NCBI GenBank assembly: GCA_036391875.1
Contig: DASVZA010000029.1
Coordinates: 1 to 50,961, forward strand
Source of the DNA: Parasulfuritortus sp036391875
Lineage (GTDB): Bacteria; Pseudomonadota; Gammaproteobacteria; Burkholderiales; Thiobacillaceae
Length of the DNA stretch: 50,961 bases
Direction: 5' to 3'
Shown piece by piece: positions 31,786 to 42,436 of the stretch. Position 1 is the stretch's first letter, and every line of letters starts with the position of its first letter. The translations under genes and the position numbers were made by a program. Below the pieces are notes generated by a model that was not told the DNA's origin, did not search any database, and saw nothing but the letters and a program-made list of their open reading frames with translations.

Positions 31786-32295
31786 TCAGATGTACAGGCA
31801 GATATCCGATTCGCCGGCGAATTCGAAGAACGTGGCGGCGCCGCCGAACTCCAGGCCGTCGATGAAATCGCTGTGCTCGAAGCCGAACAGTTCCACGGTC
31901 ATCTGGCAGGCGATGAACTTGACGTCCGCTTCCTGGCACAGTTCACGCAATTCGGGGATGGTGGCCACGCCGTTGTTGGCGATGGTCTGCTTCATCAGCG
32001 TGGTGGCCAGGGACTCGTAACCGGGGATGACACACTGCAGGGCATTCGGAATGTTCCAGTTGATGCCGCGGAACCACTTGGGACCGAAAGGCATCTTCAT
32101 GGGCATGCCGGGGTTGCCGATGGGGCTCACTTTCAGGCCGCTGAGGTCCTTGCGCACCAGTTGCAGACCGTAAAAGGTAAAGAAGATCTGAGTTTCATAA
32201 CCCAGCGCCGCGGCCGTGGAGGCCAGGATGTACGGGGGATACGCCCAGTCCAGGGTACCCTTGGTTGCGATGATCGCGAGTTTTTTCTCTTCCAT
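31786..32295 (-). CDS. dsrE2: DsrE2-type sulfur-carrier protein
   Basis: A 169-residue DsrE/DsrF-like protein: KLAIIATKGTLDWAYPPYILASTAAALGYETQIFFTFYGL is typical of the DsrE2 group. Conserved cysteines C120 and C130 sit in ELRELCQEADVKFIACQMT; C130 is the likely sulfur-binding Cys. In rhd-tusA-dsrE2 clusters DsrE2 takes part in persulfide transfer toward sulfur-oxidising enzymes. This sequence is soluble-looking, without the membrane helices found in some DsrE2 proteins. ATG 32295 is preferred because GAGGTGG precedes it; GTG 32298 would add one residue. Third gene after rhodanese and tusA. Confidence 0.9.
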   Translation of the reverse strand: MEEKKLAIIATKGTLDWAYPPYILASTAAALGYETQIFFTFYGLQLVRKDLSGLKVSPIGNPGMPMKMPFGPKWFRGINWNIPNALQCVIPGYESLATTLMKQTIANNGVATIPELRELCQEADVKFIACQMTVELFGFEHSDFIDGLEFGGAATFFEFAGESDICLYI

Positions 32296-32366
32296 CACTC
32301 CACCTCACTAAACAGGTTGGAAAGGCATCGAACGAATGATGATTATAGGAACGTTCGATGTAAACA

Positions 32367-32385
32367 GGGCCTCTTAGCGAGGCCC
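32367..32385. terminator. Hairpin between tusA and dsrE2
   Basis: GGGCCTC, a five-base loop and GAGGCCC lie between the two genes with no T-run. It is more likely a weak terminator or processing/stability hairpin that sets unequal expression than a full stop. Confidence 0.4.
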
Positions 32386-32406
32386 CGTCCGGTGATTACA
32401 GCCGAC

Positions 32407-32634
32407 TTACTTCTTCTTGATGAAGAAGGTGTACTCGCCGCCGGCCTCGCTGGAGGTCAGCAATTCGTTGCCGGTCTGCTTGGCGAAAGCAGCGAAATCC
32501 TTCACGGAACCCGGGTCGGTAGCCAGAATCTTCAACACTTGGCTGGATGCCAATTCGTTGAGCGTCTTCTTGGCCCGCAGGATAGGCAGGGGACAGTTCA
32601 GGCCGCGAGCGTCGAGCTCTTTATCGAAGTTCAT
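32407..32634 (-). CDS. tusA: TusA sulfur-carrier protein
   Basis: A 75-residue TusA: LDARGLNCPLPILRAKKTL with the active-site Cys14 in CPLP. DPGSVKDFAAFAKQTGNELL and EYTFFIKK complete the fold. TusA carries persulfide sulfur between proteins, in tRNA thiolation or in sulfur oxidation. Here it is flanked by rhodanese and dsrE2 on the same strand, the arrangement tied to dissimilatory sulfur transfer. Short and highly recognisable. Confidence 0.96.
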   Translation of the reverse strand: MNFDKELDARGLNCPLPILRAKKTLNELASSQVLKILATDPGSVKDFAAFAKQTGNELLTSSEAGGEYTFFIKKK

Positions 32635-32763
32635 TTCTGCTCCTTCTCACAAATTGATTTAAGCGTTTGCCGGAAAAAATAGCCCGGCAACATTAAACTA
32701 GTTGATGCTCGATTGCAATGGCCGAACTCGCCCTTGCAGCCTGCCGAAGAGTCCGGCCTCGCT

Positions 32764-33090
32764 TCAGGACAGTTGACTGATCGGCTTGCCGGCACGGGCC
32801 CAAGCGGAAATGCCGCCGGCCAGATTGAGCATATTGTCGTAGCCTTTGGCCGCCATGAATGCGCAGGCCTGGGCCGAACGCGCACCGGAGCGACAGTAGA
32901 TAACCACCGGTTTATCCTGGGGAATTTCATGGGCTCGCACGGGCAGCAGATGCAGCGGAATATGGATGGCACCGGCAATCGCGCCGGCAGATACTTCGGC
33001 CTCCGTCCGCACGTCGATCAGATGGATGTCATCCTTGCGCTCATGCAAAAACTCGACATCGATTTCTTTGATACCGTAAGCACCGAACAT
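32764..33090 (-). CDS. Single-domain rhodanese sulfurtransferase
   Basis: A 108-residue rhodanese-like protein with the active-site loop YCRSGARS (Cys66) and the LIDVRTEAEVSAGAIAGAIHIPL CDC25/rhodanese motif. It transfers sulfane sulfur through a cysteine persulfide. First gene of the rhd-tusA-dsrE2 cluster, which supplies sulfur to oxidative pathways. ATG 33090 is chosen because the domain starts there and GAGGG precedes it; the longer open frame upstream has no rhodanese similarity. It is divergent from alaS. Confidence 0.94.
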   Translation of the reverse strand: MFGAYGIKEIDVEFLHERKDDIHLIDVRTEAEVSAGAIAGAIHIPLHLLPVRAHEIPQDKPVVIYCRSGARSAQACAFMAAKGYDNMLNLAGGISAWARAGKPISQLS

Positions 33091-33284
33091 GAATTTACCC
33101 TCAATGGATTCAATATTAGATGTGGCTAATATACCGAAAATACCGCACCATTTCAATTGGCCATTTCCACCCCTTAAATTGCCCGTGCACCTAAACGGGC
33201 TACCCCATCCCATGCTAAGGTCGCGTTCCCACTCCCGGCCACCATTGGCTACAATCGCACGATTAATCAAACTCCGCTCAAAAC
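33091..33284. promoter_or_regulatory. Divergent promoter region between rhd and alaS
   Basis: 194 bases. TACAAT at 33250-33255 is a plausible -10 for alaS, about 30 bases before its ATG. The rhd side is AT-rich (TAATAT, TATATT near 33105-33135 on the minus strand). A GCCCGTGCACCTAAACGGGC hairpin-like dyad sits near 33180-33200. No operator is certain. Confidence 0.4.
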
Positions 33285-35912
<2,628 letters not shown>

Positions 35913-35929
35913 AAAGGGATTAAGCGGAC

Positions 35930-37591
35930 ATGTTCAGCTTCTTCAAGAAAAAGAACGGGGACCAAGATGTACTGAGCAACCTGAAGACCGTCAGCCGCTG
36001 GGTCCAGGAACTGCCGGCCGGCGACATTTATAGCGCGCAGGAAAAGGTCGTCCAGAATCTCATCCAGTTCAACCACGCCGAATCGAATTTCTCCAAGGAC
36101 CGGCTCCAGGTCCTGATGCACCTGGACGAGGAAACGCGCGACATGCAGTCGTCGCTTTGCGCCCAGTACCTGCGCAACGCCCGCATGTCCAAGTCCATCG
36201 AGTCCAAGCTTTGGATCGCGATCCACGCTTTCTATTGGGAAGTGACCCGCAGCTACCACAGCTTTCTGATGGATTTCGTCGCCAACCCGGGCGGCAGCAA
36301 GATTCAGAACTACATCCCGCTGATTACGGCGCGCGCCATACGCGGCTTCTCAGACATCATCAAATGGCGCTACTTCCGCTACGAAAAGATCGACGAGAAG
36401 CTCTGGCTGCGATTGCATAATCTGTACCGTATCGCCGAGTTCGACAACTTCAGCAATGCCCCGGTGGCGGTCTATCGCGCCGACAGCCAACAACACACGC
36501 CCGAGCAGGAATACGGCCAGGCCCTGCTGCTCTCGCTGTTCGGTGGCGGCACGCTGGTCCCCAGGCAGATCGAGATGGTCGATCAATGGCTGGACAACTG
36601 GTCCGACATGATCCGGATCGACGGCCTGTACAACCCGAACTCGCACACCTTCTACGTCGACACCAGCAAGGGCCACGGCCTGAGGCGTTGCCGCAACCAG
36701 GTCTCCGACCCGACGCTGCGCTTCGTCTCCACCACCGACCTGCTGGCCCACCTCAAGGGCGTCATCGATTCGCTCAAGGCGGGGGCCTCGCCCGCCCCCC
36801 TCGGCCTGACCGAGGACTTCCGTCTGCCCGAGGGCTATGGCCTGCTGAGCCAGGTCGAACGGGAGTGGAGCACGCTCGATGAACGGGAACGCCGCACCAG
36901 CTCCCGCCAGTCCCAGACCGGGCGTTGGAAGGTCATCCACAGTCTATCCAACATCAGCAACGAACTGGCGAAGAAGGAACAGCGGGGCAAGGCAAGCAAC
37001 GAAGCCCAGCTCAGTCCAGAAGAGATCCTGGACATCAAACTGTATGGCTTTGTCACCGAACGGACCAAGAACAAGCGGCTCGAGATGGAGCGGGAATCCG
37101 ACGCCCAGGCCCGCTACGAACTTTGGGATCAGGCCGACAGCAGCGACAACGGCCTCGGCTTCAGCATCAGCCAGCTCAATAGCGAATGGATCAAGGTGGG
37201 CAAGCTGATCGCGTTGTGCCCGCTCGATGAAAACGACTGGTCGCTGGGCATCGTCATGCGGCTGGCCCGCAGGGACGAAGGCGATCGCTCGGTCGGCATC
37301 AAGTTGTTCCCGGGCAACTTCCAGACCGTCACCTTGAAGCCGGACGGCCAGGACACGGGGATGAGCTACGTCGTCGACGAGCCCGGCCAACACGGCCACA
37401 CCATCAAGGCCATCCTGCTGACCAACGCGGACGACAAGGAACAACTCCTGATCGACGGCGCCAACTACGCCAGGAACCGCCAGTATCAGCTACGCTCGCC
37501 GTTCAGTCCGAGCCGCGTCATCCGCCTCGAATCGGTCGAGGACTCGGGCGAATCCTGGCTCAAGGTCAACTTCAAGGTGGTCGCGCTCTAG
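35930..37591 (+). CDS. Conserved hypothetical protein with possible PilZ-like region
   Basis: A 553-residue soluble protein. The first 350 residues are mostly helical with no motif I recognise (NLKTVSRWVQELPAGDIYSAQEKVV, KLWIAIHAFYWEVTRSYHSFL). In the C-terminal part, ERTKNKRLEME is followed by WDQADSSDNGLGFSI, which has the D-x-S-x-x-G spacing of PilZ domains. The strands EWIKVGKLIALC and SLGIVMRLARR...SVGIKLF follow as in a beta-barrel. The upstream Arg box is R-x4-R rather than R-x3-R. A c-di-GMP-binding role is therefore a hypothesis. It lies 17 bases after alaS and is probably cotranscribed with it. Confidence 0.75.
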   Translation: MFSFFKKKNGDQDVLSNLKTVSRWVQELPAGDIYSAQEKVVQNLIQFNHAESNFSKDRLQVLMHLDEETRDMQSSLCAQYLRNARMSKSIESKLWIAIHAFYWEVTRSYHSFLMDFVANPGGSKIQNYIPLITARAIRGFSDIIKWRYFRYEKIDEKLWLRLHNLYRIAEFDNFSNAPVAVYRADSQQHTPEQEYGQALLLSLFGGGTLVPRQIEMVDQWLDNWSDMIRIDGLYNPNSHTFYVDTSKGHGLRRCRNQVSDPTLRFVSTTDLLAHLKGVIDSLKAGASPAPLGLTEDFRLPEGYGLLSQVEREWSTLDERERRTSSRQSQTGRWKVIHSLSNISNELAKKEQRGKASNEAQLSPEEILDIKLYGFVTERTKNKRLEMERESDAQARYELWDQADSSDNGLGFSISQLNSEWIKVGKLIALCPLDENDWSLGIVMRLARRDEGDRSVGIKLFPGNFQTVTLKPDGQDTGMSYVVDEPGQHGHTIKAILLTNADDKEQLLIDGANYARNRQYQLRSPFSPSRVIRLESVEDSGESWLKVNFKVVAL

Positions 37592-37612
37592 GCGTGTTCA
37601 CACTGAATCGCC

Positions 37613-38434
37613 CTAGGGCGCCTGGCATTGCCCGGCGTCGACCGGCTGCGCCCAAGTCGGCAGGGAAGCTTTGAGTTGTGCCAATTGAGCGGCACTGTCC
37701 GACCTGCACACCAGATACGCGCTGCCTACGCTGGGCCGCGGCCCGTACTCGATCTTGTCCAGGCCCTTGCTTCTGAGCCGGTTGCGGTATGTCAGCGCCT
37801 GATCCTCGGCAGCGAACATCCCCACCGAAAAGGACTGCGCCAACGCACCCTGGGTGATCGGAAACACATCCTTCACCCCGGCGGCATGAAGCGATTCCAG
37901 CACCTTCTGGCGCCGCACCGCCTCGTACTCCGGCGGCCAGTACACCCACCAGCCCAGTTTTTTGTCGAAGCGGTAGTTGCACTTGCCGCGATCCAGGCCA
38001 CTGCTTTTCAGCAACGCCTGCATGTCCTCATAGCGAGACTGGCTCAGATCGTCGACCGACAGACAAACTGCGTTCGCCTGTGCGGGCTGGGACAGCGCCG
38101 GAGACGGGGCCGCCGTTGCCGGCATGGCGGGCGGCTGGACTGCCGGCAGGTGTGGCGCCACCCCAGGCGGTTCCGTCCCGGCAGCCGGTGCCAGCTCGAC
38201 CGGCGGTGCTGCCTCGGCCGGCACGGCAGCCGCCGGCTTGTTGGTCGCCGCCGCCGGTTGATAAGCATCCGGCTGCGACCAGAAGCGGATTTTTTCCGCA
38301 TTGAACTCGTTGAAGTCGGGCGTGCGGTTGGCTTCGACAAATTGCACGCCCAGGCCGATGGCCAGCATCATCACATTGAGCACGACCAGAAAAAGCGTTA
38401 TACGCCCGGCACGTCCAGATCCCGCGCTACCCAA
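37613..38434 (-). CDS. SPOR-domain protein with single TM anchor
   Basis: A 273-residue protein: a short cytoplasmic start, one TM helix (about 12-34, TLFLVVLNVMMLAIGLGVQFV), a Pro/Ala-rich linker (about 60-125), then a C-terminal domain with the SPOR pattern (FSVGMFAAEDQALTYRNRLRSKGL near 205-230). SPOR domains bind denuded peptidoglycan at division sites. The start is TTG 38434 inside coaX, because GGAGGGG lies seven bases before it; no ATG suits. Overlap with coaX is 37 bases. It is convergent with the PilZ-like gene, 21 bases apart. Confidence 0.85.
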   Translation of the reverse strand: MGSAGSGRAGRITLFLVVLNVMMLAIGLGVQFVEANRTPDFNEFNAEKIRFWSQPDAYQPAAATNKPAAAVPAEAAPPVELAPAAGTEPPGVAPHLPAVQPPAMPATAAPSPALSQPAQANAVCLSVDDLSQSRYEDMQALLKSSGLDRGKCNYRFDKKLGWWVYWPPEYEAVRRQKVLESLHAAGVKDVFPITQGALAQSFSVGMFAAEDQALTYRNRLRSKGLDKIEYGPRPSVGSAYLVCRSDSAAQLAQLKASLPTWAQPVDAGQCQAP

Positions 38435-39147
38435 AGCAACCCCTCCAATACCAAATATTCGCTTGTTATTACCGGCCCGGCCGGTTCGCCGGCCGACAGG
38501 AGCGCTGCCAATATTGCCGCATCGCCGCCCGTGACCACCGTCGCCACCTGTCCCCGGCCACCAGCCAGGCGTACCTGCATCGCCTTGACCGAACTCGAAA
38601 TCGCGGTCCAGATGCCGGTCTCGACCGCATCCCCGGTACGACGCGGGAACGACTGCCAGGTTCCGTCCTGCGCCGCCACCGCCGCCGTCCCGGAACAGAG
38701 TGCCAGCCGCATCAGGTTCGCACCGGGCAGGATCATACCGCCCAGGAACTCGCCGTTGCCAGACAAGGCATCGATGGTCACCGCAGTGCCCGCACTGGCG
38801 ACCACACAAGGCCCATGGCCGGCGCGGACGCAGGCGATCAATGCCGCATAGCGATCCGCACCAAGCGTTTCCGGCCGCTCATAGGCATTGATCAGACCAT
38901 GACCGGACGCAGCGGGCTGCAGCCAATACGGCTCCAGTCCGGAGGCGGCACATACCGTGGCCAGCCGAGCCCGCACCTCGGTACCGGCCACACAACTGAT
39001 GCCGACCCAGGCAGGCAGCGTCTCGGCCAAAATCCCTTGCAGCGTTTCAGGCTCCGTCGTCGGCACGGCCCCGTGGCCTTGCCAGGCGCCCGACTGCCAA
39101 ATCCCCCACTTGATCCGGCTGTTGCCGGCATCCAGCAGCAGAATCAC
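38398..39147 (-). CDS. coaX: Type III pantothenate kinase CoaX
   Basis: CoaX phosphorylates pantothenate, the first step of CoA synthesis. The 249-residue protein has the DAGNSRIKWGIW phosphate loop near 6, the GADRYAALI motif, VVASAGTAVTIDAL, FLGGMILPG, and TGGDAA near the end, as in type III kinases. It starts with GTG 39147 overlapping the birA TGA (GTGA). BirA followed by CoaX is a standard betaproteobacterial pair. The 3' end overlaps the SPOR gene. Confidence 0.95.
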   Translation of the reverse strand: MILLLDAGNSRIKWGIWQSGAWQGHGAVPTTEPETLQGILAETLPAWVGISCVAGTEVRARLATVCAASGLEPYWLQPAASGHGLINAYERPETLGADRYAALIACVRAGHGPCVVASAGTAVTIDALSGNGEFLGGMILPGANLMRLALCSGTAAVAAQDGTWQSFPRRTGDAVETGIWTAISSSVKAMQVRLAGGRGQVATVVTGGDAAILAALLSAGEPAGPVITSEYLVLEGLLWVARDLDVPGV

Positions 39148-40115
39148 GATGCGACACCCGCCCTCAAGCTGACCTCGCCGGAATGGATCTGCTGAATGCC
39201 ATCCGCCGTCTGCAGGCACAGAACCCCTGCGCCGTCGACGCCGAGCGCCACACCCTCCAGGATGTTTTGTCCCCCGGCACCGATCACCCGGACCGGTTGC
39301 CCCTGCCAGGCGTGCATCCGCTGCCATTCCTCGACGAACGGCTCGAAGCCGTGGCGATCGAACGACCGCAGCACTTCGTCCAGTTCATGCAGCATGCGCA
39401 GCAGCACGTCGTTCCTGTCCGGCATCCGGCCCAGCACGTCTTCCAGCGCCACGAACGAGAAATCCCGGTCCTCGGCCGGCTCGGACACGCTGCGTATATT
39501 GAGCCCGATGCCGATCACCGCAGCCGCCGAACTCAGCATGTCGCCATGGGTTTCGATCAATATGCCGGCCAGCTTGCGGCCGCCGATCAGGATGTCGTTC
39601 GGCCATTTCACCTGGGCGTCCGCCACACCCAGGCCATGCAGCCCGCGCACCAGGGCCAGGCCGACCGCCAGGCTCAGGCCGGACAAAGCGGTCAACGGCC
39701 GCTGGAAGCGCCAGAGCAACGAGAAGGTCAGGCCACTGCCCAGCGGTGCCCACCAGGTCCGGCCCCGGCGCCCGCGACCCTGGGACTGCCACTCGGCGGC
39801 CAGCACGCTCTTGTGGGTCTGTCCCTGCTGGGCCAGGTTCAGCAGCAGGCTGTTGGTCGAATCGACCTGCTCGTGCAGCAGCAGGTTGTAGCCGGTGTGC
39901 GCCATAGGAGCGGCCAGGCGGCTCGCCTCCAGCCAACTGTAGCGTTCCGCCAGACGATAGCCCTTGCCGCGCACCGCCTGGATTTCCACCCCGAACTCGC
40001 GCGCCCGTTCCACCAGGTTGTGGACGCTGGCGCGCGAAATGCCCAAGTCATGGGAAATCTCTTCTCCCGAACGGAACTCATCCGGCGACAGGAGCTTCAG
40101 AACGGCAAAAGGCAT
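39144..40115 (-). CDS. birA: Biotin-protein ligase/repressor BirA
   Basis: BirA attaches biotin to carboxylase carrier proteins and can repress biotin genes. The 323-residue protein has an N-terminal winged helix (FRSGEEISHDLGISRASVHNLVE, 14-36), the biotin-binding GRGRRGRTW at 113-121, KWPNDILIGGRKLAGILIE, and a C-terminal SH3-like domain. The helix-turn-helix suggests a regulatory form. ATG 40115 is chosen because the HTH begins just after. It is divergent from thiO. Confidence 0.95.
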   Translation of the reverse strand: MPFAVLKLLSPDEFRSGEEISHDLGISRASVHNLVERAREFGVEIQAVRGKGYRLAERYSWLEASRLAAPMAHTGYNLLLHEQVDSTNSLLLNLAQQGQTHKSVLAAEWQSQGRGRRGRTWWAPLGSGLTFSLLWRFQRPLTALSGLSLAVGLALVRGLHGLGVADAQVKWPNDILIGGRKLAGILIETHGDMLSSAAAVIGIGLNIRSVSEPAEDRDFSFVALEDVLGRMPDRNDVLLRMLHELDEVLRSFDRHGFEPFVEEWQRMHAWQGQPVRVIGAGGQNILEGVALGVDGAGVLCLQTADGIQQIHSGEVSLRAGVAS

Positions 40116-40227
40116 AGATATTTCTCGGCGGGGAATGGCGCATTGTAACGCCAGGGGCGACATCGACGGCAAAGGACGGATGCCCGCTTTGCTAGAATGA
40201 GGCCATTCCAGCATCCCATCGAACCAG

Positions 40228-41301
40228 GTGAACAGACACATCATCGTCATCGGCGCCGGCGTTTCCGGCCTGGCCGCGGCCTGGGCGCTGAGCGGCCGCG
40301 GCCACAGGGTCGAAGTCCTCGAACGCGGCCATCCCGGCCAGGAATCGTCTTGGGCCGGTGCGGGCATCCTCAGCATGCTGCTGCCCTGGAGCTATCACTC
40401 CGCCGCCGTCGATCTGACTGAACTCAGTCTGGCCCGTTACCCGGACTGGATCGACGATATTCGCCGGACCTCGCCCATCGACCCGGAATACCGCCGCTGC
40501 GGCATGCTGGTGCGGCCCCCCTACGACCGTACCGCAGCCGCCACCTGGGCAGCCCGCCATCGGGCGATCGAGCCGCCCGCTGCGCTCGCCGGCTATGGCC
40601 CCGGGCTCTGGCTGCCCGACACCGCCCAGGTCCGCAACCCGCGCCTGATCCAGGCCCTGGCCGACGGTCTGGCCCGGCGCGGCGTGCCGATCCACCACCA
40701 GATCGGCCCAGTCCACCTGCAGACCCAAGCCGGCCAGGTCGTCGCGGTCGTCTCCAGCGACCAGCGCTGGCAGGCCGACCTGTACGTCGCCGCCGCCGGC
40801 GCCTGGAGCGCCGAACTGCTCGGCCAGGAAGCGGCCGGCCTGCCGATCCGCCCGATCCGCGGCCAGATGCTGCTCTACAAGAGCGAGCCCGGCCGCCTGC
40901 CCTGCGTCCTGTACGAGGACGGCAAATATCTGGTGCCGCGAGCCGACGGCCACATCCTGGCCGGCAGCACATTGGAGGACGTCGGTTTCGACAAGTGCAC
41001 GACCGACGAGGCACGGGCCACGCTGCACGACTTCACCCGGCGCATGCTGCCCGACGTCGCCGCCGGCGGCTCGATCCGGCACTGGGCCGGCCTCCGTCCC
41101 GGATCGCCGGACAACATCCCGATCATCGCCCGGCACCCGACCCTGGCCAACCTGTTCGCCAACTGCGGCCACTTCCGCTACGGCGTCACCATGGCCCCGG
41201 CCAGCGCCGATCTGCTCGCCGATCTGATCGAGGACAAGCCCACCGAACTGGCTCCCCGTTTGTTCGCCTGGCCTGATATAATCCGCGCCGCGCCGGTGTA
41301 G
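40228..41301 (+). CDS. thiO: Glycine oxidase ThiO-like FAD enzyme
   Basis: A 357-residue FAD-dependent oxidoreductase of the DAO family. GAGVSGLAAAWALSGRGHRVEVLERG at the N-terminus is the dinucleotide-binding fold, and the HWAGLRPGSPDNIPIIA block near 290 is conserved in ThiO. ThiO oxidises glycine to supply the iminoacetate for the thiazole of thiamin. No other thi gene lies in the window, so D-amino acid oxidase activity is the alternative. The start is GTG 40228. Its TAG (41299-41301) lies inside the following tRNA gene, a ten-base overlap with the acceptor stem. Confidence 0.88.
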   Translation: MNRHIIVIGAGVSGLAAAWALSGRGHRVEVLERGHPGQESSWAGAGILSMLLPWSYHSAAVDLTELSLARYPDWIDDIRRTSPIDPEYRRCGMLVRPPYDRTAAATWAARHRAIEPPAALAGYGPGLWLPDTAQVRNPRLIQALADGLARRGVPIHHQIGPVHLQTQAGQVVAVVSSDQRWQADLYVAAAGAWSAELLGQEAAGLPIRPIRGQMLLYKSEPGRLPCVLYEDGKYLVPRADGHILAGSTLEDVGFDKCTTDEARATLHDFTRRMLPDVAAGGSIRHWAGLRPGSPDNIPIIARHPTLANLFANCGHFRYGVTMAPASADLLADLIEDKPTELAPRLFAWPDIIRAAPV

Positions 41302-41367
41302 CTCAGTTGGTAGAGCAGCGCATTCGTAATGCGAAGGTCGAGGGTTCGACTCCTTTCACCGGCACCA
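41292..41367 (+). tRNA. tRNA-Thr(CGT)
   Basis: 76 bases with encoded CCA. The acceptor arm GCCGGTG pairs with CACCGGC. The D-arm is GCTCAGTTGGTAGAGC. The anticodon loop TTCGTAA carries CGT, and GGTTCGACTCC is the T-loop region. Sequence features match tRNA-Thr(CGU) of Proteobacteria. The 5' end overlaps the thiO stop by ten bases. A terminator follows at 41384. Confidence 0.97.
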
Positions 41368-41383
41368 GACACACCAGACAGAA

Positions 41384-41405
41384 AGCCGCCCAGCGCGGCT
41401 TTTTT
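41384..41405 (+). terminator. Terminator after tRNA-Thr
   Basis: AGCCGC, loop, GCGGCT and six T's, 17 bases past the tRNA CCA end. It probably stops the thiO-tRNA transcript. Confidence 0.85.
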
Positions 41406-41436
41406 CACGTTCATCCCTGTTTAATCTCCGACTCGA

Positions 41437-42339
41437 TCAAGCGGCCAGATCCGGACTGTCGGCAAGCTGCATGTGCAGGAAGAGCAAAAAACGGGCGACC
41501 GCCGGCGTGGGCTCGTTCGGCGCGATGACGGTCAGGGCACGCATCAGGCGCGGCCGCAGCGGTACGCCGATCAGCGGACCGCTGTCGTGACGCAAGGCGA
41601 GGCGCGAGGCGAAACCGATGCCCAGCCCGAGCCGCACCGCTTCCTTGATCGCCGCCACGCCGGACAGGGCCATGCCCACGTGCGGCGTCACGCCGGCGTC
41701 GTGGAAGGCCTGCTCGATCCGCTCCCGCGTCCCGGAACCGGATTCCCGCCAGATCAGCGCTTGCGCAGCCAACTGGGCGGGGCTGAGCGCACGCCGCTTG
41801 GCCAACGGATCGTCGTTGCGCAGCACCGCGACGATCTCGTCGCGACCGAGCTGCTCGGCCTGGCGGTTGGGCGGCAACGGCAGGGACGACGCCCCCTCGA
41901 CCAGGCCGATGTCGCAGCTGGACAGCAATTCGAACACGCGCCGGCTGTTGTGGCTCTCCAGTTCCACCTCGATGCCCGGCGCATAGTTCCGGAAGGCGGC
42001 GATGACCGCGGGCAGCAGATAGGCGCCCAGGGTCTGGCTGGCGGCGATCCGCACCAGGCCGGTCTCGGCCGCGGACAGCGAGTCGGCGACGTTTTCCGCG
42101 GCGGCCAGCACGTTGGCCAGGCGCTGCGCCTCCTCGTACAGCCGGCGGCCGGCGCCGGTCAGTTCGATGCCGCGCCCGGCCCGACGGTAGAGCGCTTCGC
42201 CCACCGACTCCTGCAGCTTGCGCAACTGGTTGGACACCGCCGGCTGGGTCAGGTGCAGGCTATGCGCGGCGGCGCCGACACCGCCTTCTCTCACCACCGC
42301 GGCGAAGGTGATCAGATTTTCGGGGTTGAGTCGCATCAT
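41437..42339 (-). CDS. LysR-family transcriptional regulator
   Basis: A 300-residue LysR protein: the N-terminal winged helix (LITFAAVVREGGVGAAAHSLHLTQPAVSNQLRKLQ, about 9-43) and the C-terminal substrate-binding fold (GLVRIAASQTLGAYLLPAVIAAFR; VRLGLGIGFASRLAL). It is divergent from a TDT-family transporter, the typical layout for a regulator that controls its neighbour. ATG 42339 or 42336 are both possible, one codon apart. The effector is unknown. A palindrome with T-N11-A symmetry lies just upstream. Confidence 0.92.
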   Translation of the reverse strand: MMRLNPENLITFAAVVREGGVGAAAHSLHLTQPAVSNQLRKLQESVGEALYRRAGRGIELTGAGRRLYEEAQRLANVLAAAENVADSLSAAETGLVRIAASQTLGAYLLPAVIAAFRNYAPGIEVELESHNSRRVFELLSSCDIGLVEGASSLPLPPNRQAEQLGRDEIVAVLRNDDPLAKRRALSPAQLAAQALIWRESGSGTRERIEQAFHDAGVTPHVGMALSGVAAIKEAVRLGLGIGFASRLALRHDSGPLIGVPLRPRLMRALTVIAPNEPTPAVARFLLFLHMQLADSPDLAA

Positions 42340-42344
42340 CCAAA

Positions 42345-42365
42345 TACATTCATACCGTGAATGTA
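42345..42365. promoter_or_regulatory. LysR-type operator palindrome
   Basis: Arms TACATTCA (42345-42352) and TGAATGTA (42358-42365) around TACCG. The core ATTC-N7-GAAT fits the T-N11-A box of LysR regulators. It lies six bases from the regulator start and about 70 bases from the transporter start, in a markedly AT-rich gap. Confidence 0.6.
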
Positions 42366-42436
42366 TATATTAACCAAATATAATTATTATTGATCTATTC
42401 AACGTCGTAATCTCGCTACCCCAAGGAGATACGACA

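Noticed and set aside
41178..41414. Minus-strand frame over the tRNA-Thr region
   Set aside because: It is the antisense of tRNA-Thr and thiO; the reading (SRTLDLRITNALLYQLSYTG) is the usual tRNA shadow.
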